A stretch of DNA of 64,000 nucleotides from DAIDHZ01 sp035480255 (GTDB lineage Bacteria; Chlamydiota; Chlamydiia; Chlamydiales; SM23-39), in NCBI GenBank assembly GCA_964630875.1, contig CAZVXF010000006.1, forward strand, positions 1-64,000, read 5' to 3'. The position numbers and the translations under genes were made by a program. This document shows positions 17,787 to 25,149 of this stretch, one piece after another; position 1 is the first letter of the stretch, and each line of letters begins with the position of its first letter. A model generated the notes under the pieces. It was not told the DNA's origin. It ran no database searches and saw nothing but the letters and a program-made list of their open reading frames with translations.

Positions 17787-18097
17787 TTATACGCATGAGA
17801 CAACAAGGGGCAGCAAGCCGTCAACGTTTCCGTATCGTTTTAACCGATTCTCGTCATCCAAGAGATGGGAAATATATGGAAAAATTAGGTTGGTACAACC
17901 CGTTTGCACCAAATGAAAAAGGATATTTTCTTGATATTCCACGGATCCAATACTGGTTAGGTGTTGGCGCTCAAATTAGCCCACGTGTGAAGACTTTGGT
18001 TGGGAAAATGGCTCCTGAAGTTGTCAATGAAATGACACAGAAGAAAGTCGCTAAAGTCGCAAAACGAAGAGAGAAGCGAAAAGCCGCTGCTGAGTAA
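17777..18097 (+). CDS. rpsP: 30S ribosomal protein S16
   Basis: Ribosomal protein of 106 residues. The N-terminal VIRMRQQGAASRQRFRIVL and DGKYMEKLGWYNP segments are diagnostic for S16. The C-terminal 20 residues are a Lys/Arg-rich extension. The ATG overlaps the end of ffh, and the TAATG junction overlaps the trmD start by one base, giving a tightly coupled ffh-rpsP-trmD-rplS run. Confidence 0.96.
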   Translation: MALVIRMRQQGAASRQRFRIVLTDSRHPRDGKYMEKLGWYNPFAPNEKGYFLDIPRIQYWLGVGAQISPRVKTLVGKMAPEVVNEMTQKKVAKVAKRREKRKAAAE

Positions 18098-18777
18098 TGG
18101 AAATCGAAATTCTCTCGCTCTTTCCATCCTATTTTCAAGGACCCTTTGATGTAAGCATGATCGGGAGAGCAAGGGAAAAGGGATTGGTTACAATCCGACA
18201 AATCGATATCCGCGATTTTGCTGAGAATCGAAGGAAGGTGGATGACCGACCTTATGGAGGGGGGCCAGGAATGGTTCTCTGTCCGGATCCTGTCGCTCAT
18301 GCGATTCGAAGTGTGAAGCGGCGAAACTCGCGCTTGATTTACCTATCTCCTCAAGGGAGTTTGCTGACGGCAGCGAAGTGTCAGGAATTGGCAAGTGCGG
18401 ATCATCTGGTCATTCTCTGCGGTCATTATGAAGGCATTGATGAACGGGTCATCGAGAGAGAAGGGCTGGAAGAGATTAGCATTGGCGACTATGTGTTGAC
18501 CAGTGGATGTGCGGCAGCAGTTGTATTGGTTGATGCACTTTCCCGATTTGTGCCGGGAGTGATTGGCCATCCAGATGCCGTAAAAGAAGATTCTTTCCAA
18601 GATGGAATCTTTGATGCGCCTCATTACACGGGGCCAGTTGATTTCGAGGGACTCGAAGTTCCTCATGTTCTCCGCAATGGAAACCATGCGGAAATCGCCA
18701 AATGGCGAAAAGAAAAAGCAAGGATTAAAACAAGCCGGGTTCGTCCCGATTTATTAAATGGAGTTTGTCGTGAGTAA
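18097..18777 (+). CDS. trmD: tRNA (guanine-N1-)-methyltransferase
   Basis: SPOUT-class enzyme of 226 residues that makes m1G37 in tRNA, preventing +1 frameshifts. The knotted SAM site is visible as LCGHYEGIDERV and EISIGDYVLTSG. PYGGGPGMV near residue 55 and the C-terminal EVPHVLRNGNHAEIAKWR are conserved. It overlaps rpsP by one base and rplS by 20 bases, consistent with a single operon. Confidence 0.96.
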   Translation: MEIEILSLFPSYFQGPFDVSMIGRAREKGLVTIRQIDIRDFAENRRKVDDRPYGGGPGMVLCPDPVAHAIRSVKRRNSRLIYLSPQGSLLTAAKCQELASADHLVILCGHYEGIDERVIEREGLEEISIGDYVLTSGCAAAVVLVDALSRFVPGVIGHPDAVKEDSFQDGIFDAPHYTGPVDFEGLEVPHVLRNGNHAEIAKWRKEKARIKTSRVRPDLLNGVCRE

Positions 18778-19150
18778 AGTACCTGTGATCCAACAATTGG
18801 AATCAGAATACCTCAAAAAAGAGATCCCAACTTTTAACATCGGGGATACTGTTTGTGTAAATACCAGAATCGTTGAAGGTGAAAAAGAGCGTGTACAAGC
18901 GTTCACAGGCACAGTTGTTGCGAAAAAAGGCTACGGCATCTCTGAAACATTCACCGTTTTCCGCACAGCTTACGGATCAAGCATGGACCGTGTATTCATG
19001 CTCCATAGCCCAAGAATTTCAAGTATTGAAGTGGTAAGATCCGGAAAGGTCCGCCGTGCAAAACTCTATTACTTAAGAGGACGCACAGGTAAATCTGCAA
19101 AGATTAAAGAACTCTACGTTGCAGAAAAAGAAGAACCAGCAACGGTTTAA
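18758..19150 (+). CDS. rplS: 50S ribosomal protein L19
   Basis: Ribosomal protein of 130 residues at the subunit interface. Signature segments are FNIGDTVCVNTRIVEG, RVQAFTGTVVAKKG and GKVRRAKLYYLRGRTGK. The ATG at 18758 lies inside the trmD end; a GTG at 18773 is an alternative. The gene is followed by a MITE-like repeat and then by a strong hairpin terminator. Confidence 0.96.
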   Translation: MEFVVSKVPVIQQLESEYLKKEIPTFNIGDTVCVNTRIVEGEKERVQAFTGTVVAKKGYGISETFTVFRTAYGSSMDRVFMLHSPRISSIEVVRSGKVRRAKLYYLRGRTGKSAKIKELYVAEKEEPATV

Positions 19151-19205
19151 GCGCTTTTATTGATTCTGAGGAGAACAAACCCAAAGTTCAGGGTGTCAGT
19201 ATCTT

Positions 19206-19375
19206 TAGAGGGAATTGCAACACTCCATTTGGCTCCAAATTTGGCCTTTTTTCAGTGGATTCAATTTTTTGCAAATTGCAGAAGAGCCCAATAGGTTATG
19301 TCAATTTGCACAAATTGAACCAATGAAAAAATCATCAAATTTTGCGCACAAAGCGAGTTTTGCAATTCCCTCTTT
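19206..19375. repeat. MITE-like repeat, family A, full copy
   Basis: About 170 bp flanked by inverted ends TAGAGGGAATTGCAACACTC and GAGTTTTGCAATTCCCTCT. The interior is almost identical to 47788-47955. It lies in the short space between rplS and its terminator. Small frames inside it have no coding signature. Confidence 0.9.
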
Positions 19376-19395
19376 AGACAAACGAATTCCTGTTC

Positions 19396-19424
19396 AAAGG
19401 CGCATTTACGAATGCGCCTTTTCT
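19396..19424. terminator. Terminator between convergent rplS and ankyrin gene
   Basis: Perfect 10-bp stem AAGGCGCATT/AATGCGCCTT with loop TACG, followed on the plus strand by TTCTGT. It can serve rplS (plus) and probably the convergent ankyrin gene (minus). Confidence 0.7.
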
Positions 19425-19427
19425 GTA

Positions 19428-19853
19428 TTACTTCTTAGTAGAAAGAGCTCCGTAAGATTTTAACAATTCAATCAGCTTTTTGTTTCTTTGTGCTACTGCG
19501 ATATCTAGAGGCGTATTTCCCTTTCGATCGGTTAGATTTGGATCTGCCCCATGTTCTAGCAATTTCAGGCAACGGATATAGTGAGAGCCATTCTCATCAT
19601 TTCTGACGCTGCCATGTAATATTGTCTCTCCGTCGTGGTTTTTTTTATTAATGATAGAGTTTCCATCTGGCATTGTGAGCACTGCGAGAATGAAGTTAGC
19701 TGCTTTGTGATCGTAAATCCTTCTTTGATGAGACGAATAAGAATCATATCGTGAATTCCATATTTTAAATATGCGATCAGTGATGCTCGAGAAAATCTGG
19801 ATTCTGGATTCTCGGATTGTTTGACGTACTATTTTTAAGCTAACTGCGAACAT
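19428..19853 (-). CDS. Ankyrin-repeat protein
   Basis: Small protein of 141 residues. The C-terminal half contains at least two ankyrin repeats, with DGETILHGSVRND, CLKLLEHGADPNLTD and KGNTPLDIAVAQRN matching the consensus (G-TPLH-A, LL--GAD-N). The N-terminal 50 residues are basic and Ile/Ser-rich with no repeat. Ankyrin proteins in intracellular bacteria are often type III effectors that bind host proteins, but export is not shown here. Its start overlaps the 3' end of rnhB by 19 bp, so it may be expressed with it. Confidence 0.8.
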   Translation of the reverse strand: MFAVSLKIVRQTIRESRIQIFSSITDRIFKIWNSRYDSYSSHQRRIYDHKAANFILAVLTMPDGNSIINKKNHDGETILHGSVRNDENGSHYIRCLKLLEHGADPNLTDRKGNTPLDIAVAQRNKKLIELLKSYGALSTKK

Positions 19854-20524
19854 AACTCACTTTTTGAAAATGGATAGAATGACATGCGATGTTCAGGACA
19901 TGGTCCCCATTTCTCGATTGCTTGAAGATGTTGATCGGTGCAATAACCTTTATGCTTTGCAAAGCCATAATGAGGCCATTTTTGATCAAGCTCGCACATA
20001 TGTCGATCACGCAATACTTTTGCAATGATAGAGGCTGCTGCAATTGATATTGAAAGACAATCTCCGTCAACCAGGGTTTTCGAGGGTATTTCAAGTTCGG
20101 GTGCTTTATTCCCATCAATTAAGAGGAAATCTGGAACCTTAGAAAGCGCAAGTACCGCTCTTTGCATGGCAAGCATTGTCGCATGAAAGATATTGATTGC
20201 ATCGATCTCATTTCTTGTTGCAATCCCAAGTCCGAAAAATACTCCTTCTGTATTCATGAGCTTTTTAAAGAGCGATTCTCTTTTTTCAGGCGAAAGTTGT
20301 TTGCTATCGTTCAATCCTCTGAAAATAACGCCGCTTGGCAAAATGCATGCCGCCGCAAAAACAGGTCCAGCTAAAGGACCACGACCTGCTTCATCCACTC
20401 CTGCAATAGAATGATATCCATTTTCAGTTAACTGTGTTTCATGAACAGACATTTTAGCGATTCGACTTCGCGGTTTTTTGAGCATAAGCTTTGGAATATT
20501 ACTTTTTTTGAGAAATGAAAGCAA
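19835..20524 (-). CDS. rnhB: Ribonuclease HII
   Basis: Removes RNA from RNA-DNA hybrids and misincorporated ribonucleotides. The metal-binding residues appear in AGVDEAGRGPLAGPV, DGNKAPELEI and AAASIIAKVLRDRHM. The frame opens at a TTG (20524) giving 229 residues. ATG codons at 20485 and 20452 are alternatives, and the last gives the 17-residue lead seen in many RNase HII enzymes. It sits next to rplS as in Chlamydia but on the opposite strand here, separated by the ankyrin gene and a repeat. Confidence 0.93.
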   Translation of the reverse strand: MLSFLKKSNIPKLMLKKPRSRIAKMSVHETQLTENGYHSIAGVDEAGRGPLAGPVFAAACILPSGVIFRGLNDSKQLSPEKRESLFKKLMNTEGVFFGLGIATRNEIDAINIFHATMLAMQRAVLALSKVPDFLLIDGNKAPELEIPSKTLVDGDCLSISIAAASIIAKVLRDRHMCELDQKWPHYGFAKHKGYCTDQHLQAIEKWGPCPEHRMSFYPFSKSELCSQLA

Positions 20525-20607
20525 TGTTCATTTGCTTCTTCGTTTTCCTCTACGATTTTAATCTCAATTAAGCCAATATATAGTGCGAACAAACTACGAA
20601 TCATCAC

Positions 20608-21519
20608 ATGTTGAGATGCAATCGAATTACATATTCGCCTTTTCAGAATTTGTCTGAATTACGACAAAAAATTGTATCGACAGTTGCTTTATGCAAGATG
20701 ATAAGAATTGGCGACAAAACTTGTTTGCCTCAAAGAGTGTGTAATCAATCGCCCCTTTCTACGGCAAAGACACTTGCAGGGATCGCTCTTTGTGCTATTT
20801 TGAGTACGAGTTGCAAAACGAAATTATGTTATTTGCGGTCTTTTTACAAAATATCGCCAGAAGAGGAGCTGATCCTTCAAAAACAAAAGGAAAAAATCGC
20901 TTACTGTTTCCTAGATACTTTTTCGGTTCCTAAAAATGCATCAGAGAGCGTGCGAGAAAATTTGGCTTCGTTGATTGTCGCGACATTTCATAGAATAATG
21001 GAATGCAACAATCACTGGTCGCGTCAATTGTTTACAGATAAAGAAATGTTGGAAAGTTGTTGTCGTTTACTTGTTGCTTGCAATTTCTCGGAAAACTCAC
21101 TGTTTCTGAAATCATTATTAGACTCACTATCAATATGGAATATTGAAGCAGGGTCTGTTGCGTATAACAAGGCACTGAAGGAAAGTCAAAATCTTGAAGA
21201 AGATGATGAGGAAGAGGATCAAATGCCTGATTGTAAATCTTTCAAAATGATTCATCAAGCAACTCCCGATTCGTTGCAACCTCTATCTTTAGAAGAAAGA
21301 GAGTTGCTTGCTAAAGAGGCTGTTTCTCTGGCTCTTTTCTTATTAAAACATCCAACAAAAGATCCCTCTCCTGTATTGCTCACATTTTGTGGGTCAAATG
21401 GAGTTTTGCGAAAATGCAATCTTCCTGGTGACTCAGAGTGTTTAAAAGAATTGCTCGCAGAATTAGATCAAATCACAGGCGGAAAAGCTTCCCTACTTTT
21501 TCAAAATTGCAAAAGCTGA
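20608..21519 (+). CDS. Hypothetical protein with basic N-terminus and one hydrophobic segment
   Basis: Protein of 303 residues without recognised domain. The first 50 residues are strongly basic with few acidic residues. A hydrophobic segment follows at about residues 51-70 (TAKTLAGIALCAILSTSC). The rest is helical with an acidic stretch near residue 200 (LEEDDEEEDQMPD). The N-terminal arrangement, a basic leader then a single hydrophobic helix, resembles other accessory proteins in this window and mitochondrial inner-membrane presequences. A lipoprotein signal is unlikely because the cysteine is too deep. Confidence 0.7.
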   Translation: MLRCNRITYSPFQNLSELRQKIVSTVALCKMIRIGDKTCLPQRVCNQSPLSTAKTLAGIALCAILSTSCKTKLCYLRSFYKISPEEELILQKQKEKIAYCFLDTFSVPKNASESVRENLASLIVATFHRIMECNNHWSRQLFTDKEMLESCCRLLVACNFSENSLFLKSLLDSLSIWNIEAGSVAYNKALKESQNLEEDDEEEDQMPDCKSFKMIHQATPDSLQPLSLEERELLAKEAVSLALFLLKHPTKDPSPVLLTFCGSNGVLRKCNLPGDSECLKELLAELDQITGGKASLLFQNCKS

Positions 21520-21527
21520 TTTCGATC

Positions 21528-22118
21528 CTATTTTGCAAGGATCCAAAGGAGGCCAAAGGCTGCAGCAATTTTGGCGCCCACTAAAAGCATGACTTTATGA
21601 AAGTGTCTATCAAGGAACTGCTTGACTTTGTCCCCCCAAAGAATCATCGCACCGCCAATCAGAGAAAATCGAAGGAGTCGAGCGACAAGAAAATAACTGA
21701 TAAATGGAACGACGCCGAGTTGAAAGACTCCTGCGGATAAAGTTAACACTTTCAGAGGAAAAGGAAGGAGTGCTCCGAAGAATACAGCCCAGCTTTCATA
21801 GTGCTGGAATTGAAGGGAGAACTTATCAAAAGTCGCCTCAGAGATTAAACTAGGTACGATGTAAGGGCCTACTAGATCCCAAAGGAAATGGCCCATTAAA
21901 TAGCCAATTAGCCCACTTAATGTAGATGCGAATGCCGTCAGCACCACATAGAGGGGTATTTTTTTCCGACTCTGAAGACAGAAAAACATGAGTACGGCAT
22001 CAAGTGGTAAAAACAGAGCGATTTCTAAAAAAAAAAGTAGACTAATCCAAAAAGGGGATTTGGAAGACTCCGCCTTAGTAATGGCCCAATTATAAACTTT
22101 AGTTGTCTGCGCTCTCAC
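21528..22118 (-). CDS. YqaA/VTT-family membrane protein
   Basis: Integral membrane protein of 196 residues related to the DedA/VTT ('SNARE-associated') superfamily, small YqaA branch. Typical features are the re-entrant segment with LFLPLDAVLMFFCLQ, the glycine-rich SGLIGYLMGHFLWD, and the second half GALLPFPLKVLTLSAGVFQLG. Relatives are linked to lipid scrambling and envelope homeostasis, but the role of the YqaA branch is not established. It overlaps no neighbour and is convergent with the orphan ending at 21519. Confidence 0.8.
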   Translation of the reverse strand: MRAQTTKVYNWAITKAESSKSPFWISLLFFLEIALFLPLDAVLMFFCLQSRKKIPLYVVLTAFASTLSGLIGYLMGHFLWDLVGPYIVPSLISEATFDKFSLQFQHYESWAVFFGALLPFPLKVLTLSAGVFQLGVVPFISYFLVARLLRFSLIGGAMILWGDKVKQFLDRHFHKVMLLVGAKIAAAFGLLWILAK

Positions 22119-22199
22119 TAAGCCCTCTTGGTGGTATTGTAATACTTCTTGGAATTATACAAAAAACCTTTGATAAATGATTCAAGATAAAAGTGCAAA

Positions 22200-22221
22200 C
22201 CACAGAGCATTTTCTCTGTGG
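22200..22221 (-). terminator. Hairpin terminator after the 221-residue orphan gene
   Basis: Arms CCACAGAG and CTCTGTGG with a 6-nt loop. On the minus strand it is followed by TTTGCACTTTTA. It lies 20 bp past the stop codon at 22242. Confidence 0.55.
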
Positions 22222-22241
22222 TCTAAAGCAAGCAAGCGAAT

Positions 22242-22907
22242 TTATTTCACTAGATCTTTTGCGAATTTAACCCATTGGTCTATTGCTTTATGGAAAGTAG
22301 GGATTTGATACCAGCTTACGATACCAATGCCCATCATACCTAAGGTCGCTGCTTTTTTAGGCTGCTCATAGCAAAAATCTTTGATTGTCTGTAGTGTAGC
22401 AATGCCTAGATTTGCTGTTTTAACGACGATGGATTTTGCGCCTTCTAAAACATCAGAAACAACTTCTGCAGTTTCTTGAGAAACTAAACTGGAAAGTGTC
22501 GCTGCCCCCGTAATTGTTGCTGCACAGAGATAGGGCTCTGTTTGAATGATTTCCACACACTTGAGAACCAGTGTCGGAGCTTTTTCGACAAAATATGTTG
22601 GTAGAGGTTTATCAGAAAAAGTTTTGAATGCAATTCCTGCAGCAGCGCCAATGAGAAGGCTTCTCGTTATGGAAGGGAGTCTAAACACATATTTTAAGCC
22701 TGTCTTTTGAACAATATTTTCTTTAATGCCAACAGGGATTCTAGCTTGATCTGCGGGAGTCAGTCCATTGAGAATGAAATTTGCTAAAAAAGCCGCTTTT
22801 CTTTTTTCGATTGTAAGTATGTGCTGTGGACCATTGTCTGGATCAAATGTTGTTGTAATTACAACATCACTTGGGTCTAGATTAAGTGTAATTGTATCTA
22901 TAGACAT
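22242..22907 (-). CDS. Hypothetical protein with hydrophobic segments
   Basis: Protein of 221 residues with no recognised domain. Moderately hydrophobic Gly/Ala-rich segments occur near residues 85-100 (RSLLIGAAAGIAF), 130-145 (AATITGAATLSS) and 195-205, suggesting membrane association. A good AAGGAG lies just before the ATG. It has its own hairpin terminator and sits downstream of the groEL terminator, so it is probably a separate transcript. Confidence 0.75.
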   Translation of the reverse strand: MSIDTITLNLDPSDVVITTTFDPDNGPQHILTIEKRKAAFLANFILNGLTPADQARIPVGIKENIVQKTGLKYVFRLPSITRSLLIGAAAGIAFKTFSDKPLPTYFVEKAPTLVLKCVEIIQTEPYLCAATITGAATLSSLVSQETAEVVSDVLEGAKSIVVKTANLGIATLQTIKDFCYEQPKKAATLGMMGIGIVSWYQIPTFHKAIDQWVKFAKDLVK

Positions 22908-22961
22908 AATAATTCTCCTTTTTTCAGGATAATTATCGGTCTATTTTAAATAATTAACAAG

Positions 22962-22998
22962 CAAAAAAAAAGGCTCAAGGAATATCCTTGAGCCTTTG
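22962..22998 (-). terminator. Rho-independent terminator of groESL
   Basis: On the minus strand a perfect 9-bp stem GGCTCAAGG/CCTTGAGCC with a 5-nt loop is followed by a run of nine T. It begins about 25 bp after the groEL stop. Confidence 0.9.
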
Positions 22999-23022
22999 TA
23001 AAAAAATTCTTTGAAAAAGAGC

Positions 23023-24651
23023 TTAGTAGTCCATTTCTGGATGGCCAGCTCCGGCTGCGGCTGGTTTTTCTTGCTCTTCATCCGTGATGATTGCTTCGGT
23101 TGTGAGGAGAAGTCCTGCAATCGATGAGGCGAATTGGATTGCGCAACGAACCACTTTCGTTGGGTCAACGATTCCTTTTTCGATCATATTGACAAAGACG
23201 TCTTCACGAGCATCATATCCTTCCATTGTGCTCATTGTGCCCACTTTTTGGACGATGATAGAGCCTTCTTTTCCTGCGTTTTCCGCGATTTGTCTGAGCG
23301 GGTAGCTAAGTGCGCGGGCTAGGATTTCTGCTCCTATCTTGATATCGCCTTTGAGTGTTGAAATGAGTTTGTCAAGCGCAGGTAAGCAGCGGATAAGCGC
23401 TGTGCCGCCGCCAGGAACAATTCCTTCTTCGACAGCCGCTTTTGTAGCTTCTTTTGCATCTTCAACGCGATCTTTCTTCTCTTTCATTTCAATTTCAGTT
23501 GCAGCACCTACTCGGATCACGCCAACCCCGCCAGAGAGTTTTGCAAGACGCTCTTGGAGTTTTTCTTTATCGTAATCAGAGGTTGCTTCGCTGATTTGTC
23601 GTTTGAGAAGTGCAATTCTCTCTTTGATTGCTTTTTTGTCGCCTGCGCCATCCATGAGTGTTGTGTCATCTTTTTTGATGATTGCTTTTTTCACTTTGCC
23701 AAGCATGTCGAGAGTGACTTTCTCAAGTTGCATTCCGATCTCTTCGCTGATGAATTGACCGCCTGTTAAGATTGCGATGTCTTCAAGCATTGCTTTTCTA
23801 CGATCGCCAAAGCCAGGAGCTTTTACAGCCACTACTTTGAGGCCAGCTCTGAGTCTGTTCACAACGAGAGTTGCGAGCGCTTCGCCATCGATGTCTTCAG
23901 CAATGATGACAAGCGGTTTGCCAGATTCGGCAGCGGCTTGAAGGATGGGAAGGAATTCCTTCATCGATGAGATTTTTTTCTCATAAATGAGGACATATGC
24001 GTTTTCGTATTCGCAAACAAGAGTTTCTGCGTTTGTGACAAAGTATGCAGAAGTATATCCGCGATCGAAATTCATCCCCTCGACAACATCAAGAACAGTT
24101 TCAAAGCCTTTGGCTTCTTCTACAGTAATTGTGCCATCTTTTCCAACTTGTTCCATTGCTTTTGCAATGATCGATCCAATTTCAGAATCGCCGTTTGCAG
24201 AAATTGTGGCTACTTGAGCAATTTCTTTAGAATCTTTAATGGGTTTGCTCAATTTTGCAAGTTCTTCGACGACTGTATTGACTGCAAGTTCAATCCCTTT
24301 TTTCACTTCCATTGGGTTTGCGCCAGCAGTAACGTTGCGAAGGCCTTCGCTATAAATGGCTTCTGCAAGGACTGTCGCAGTTGTGGTTCCGTCACCTGCT
24401 TTATCGGCAGTTTTGCTTGCCACTTCTTTGACCATTTGGGCGCCCATGTTCTCGTGTCTGTCGTCGAGTTCAATTTCTTTAGCAACAGTCACGCCGTCTT
24501 TTGTGATTTTAGGTGCGCCAAATTTTGAATCAATGACCACATTTCGTCCTTTTGGACCGAGTGTAACTTTTACAGCGGATGCGAGTGTGCGAACACCTTT
24601 TAAAATTTTCGTTCTAGCTTCTTCTTTGAATTTGATGTTTTTTGGTGCCAT
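23023..24651 (-). CDS. groEL: Chaperonin GroEL
   Basis: 60-kDa chaperonin of 542 residues, normal length. Landmarks are TLGPKGRNVVID, the ATP-binding GDGTTTATVLA, VVEGMNFDRGY, EGIVPGGGTALIR and the C-terminal LLTTEAIITDEEQEKP. The tail ends GAGHPEMDY rather than the GGM repeats of proteobacteria, so the cavity tail is short. It follows groES by 11 bp in the standard groESL operon, with promoter and CIRCE-like operator upstream of groES. Additional groEL paralogues occur in chlamydiae, and this operon copy is the likely true chaperonin. Confidence 0.98.
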   Translation of the reverse strand: MAPKNIKFKEEARTKILKGVRTLASAVKVTLGPKGRNVVIDSKFGAPKITKDGVTVAKEIELDDRHENMGAQMVKEVASKTADKAGDGTTTATVLAEAIYSEGLRNVTAGANPMEVKKGIELAVNTVVEELAKLSKPIKDSKEIAQVATISANGDSEIGSIIAKAMEQVGKDGTITVEEAKGFETVLDVVEGMNFDRGYTSAYFVTNAETLVCEYENAYVLIYEKKISSMKEFLPILQAAAESGKPLVIIAEDIDGEALATLVVNRLRAGLKVVAVKAPGFGDRRKAMLEDIAILTGGQFISEEIGMQLEKVTLDMLGKVKKAIIKKDDTTLMDGAGDKKAIKERIALLKRQISEATSDYDKEKLQERLAKLSGGVGVIRVGAATEIEMKEKKDRVEDAKEATKAAVEEGIVPGGGTALIRCLPALDKLISTLKGDIKIGAEILARALSYPLRQIAENAGKEGSIIVQKVGTMSTMEGYDAREDVFVNMIEKGIVDPTKVVRCAIQFASSIAGLLLTTEAIITDEEQEKPAAAGAGHPEMDY

Positions 24652-24662
24652 AGTATCGTTCC

Positions 24663-24977
24663 TTATTCTTCAATGATTGCAATAATGTCATCGGCTTTGA
24701 GGATTAAAAATTCCTCATCGTCGATGGTGACTTCTTGAGCAGCATATTTGTCCATCAAGATGATATCGCCGACGTTTACAGGAACTGGAATGATTTTTCC
24801 GTCATCTAGTTTTTTTCCAGATCCAATGGCGATCACTTTCGCGCTTTCTTGTTTTTTCTTATGCGTATCAGGAAGAATGATTCCTCCTTTCATTTTCGTT
24901 TCGGCTTCGAGTCTCTGAACGAGAACACGATTCCCAAGAGGTTTCAGTGTGATTTTCTTTGCAGCAAGATTTGCCAT
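24663..24977 (-). CDS. groES: Co-chaperonin GroES
   Basis: 10-kDa lid of the GroEL chamber, 104 residues. It has LKPLGNRVLVQRLEAE and the mobile loop with GGIILPDTHKK, then VKVIAIGSGKK-type core and EFLILKADDIIAI. The ATG is preceded by TTGGAGAT. It is the first gene of the groESL operon, divergent from pepF. Confidence 0.97.
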   Translation of the reverse strand: MANLAAKKITLKPLGNRVLVQRLEAETKMKGGIILPDTHKKKQESAKVIAIGSGKKLDDGKIIPVPVNVGDIILMDKYAAQEVTIDDEEFLILKADDIIAIIEE

Positions 24978-25016
24978 AAGTTATCATCTCCAATTAATTA
25001 CTTGTTCTGAGAAAGG

Positions 25017-25045
25017 ACTATACCGTATGGAATCAATATTTGCAA
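25017..25045 (-). promoter_or_regulatory. groESL sigma-70-type promoter
   Basis: On the minus strand TTGCAA (25040-25045) is followed after exactly 17 nt by TATAGT (25017-25022). It lies 40 bp before the groES start. Confidence 0.75.
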
Positions 25046-25051
25046 GCAAAA

Positions 25052-25078
25052 TTAGCAAACAGGCTGTCGAATTGCTAA
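25052..25078. promoter_or_regulatory. CIRCE-like operator (HrcA site)
   Basis: TTAGCAAAC, nine bases, AATTGCTAA: a 9-9-9 inverted repeat matching the CIRCE plan TTAGCACTC-N9-GAGTGCTAA at the outer six or more positions of each arm, with the inner positions diverged. It lies 6 bp upstream of the groESL -35 box and 72 bp before pepF, so HrcA could control both directions. Confidence 0.75.
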
Positions 25079-25149
25079 TCTTTTGTTTTTCACTCTTTGC
25101 TGATTCGAATAACCAATTGATAAACAATATCTTAAATGAGGAAACTGGG

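Noticed and set aside
24949..25149. N-terminal extension of pepF
   Set aside because: It would code through the groESL promoter and CIRCE-like site, and it does not match the family start.
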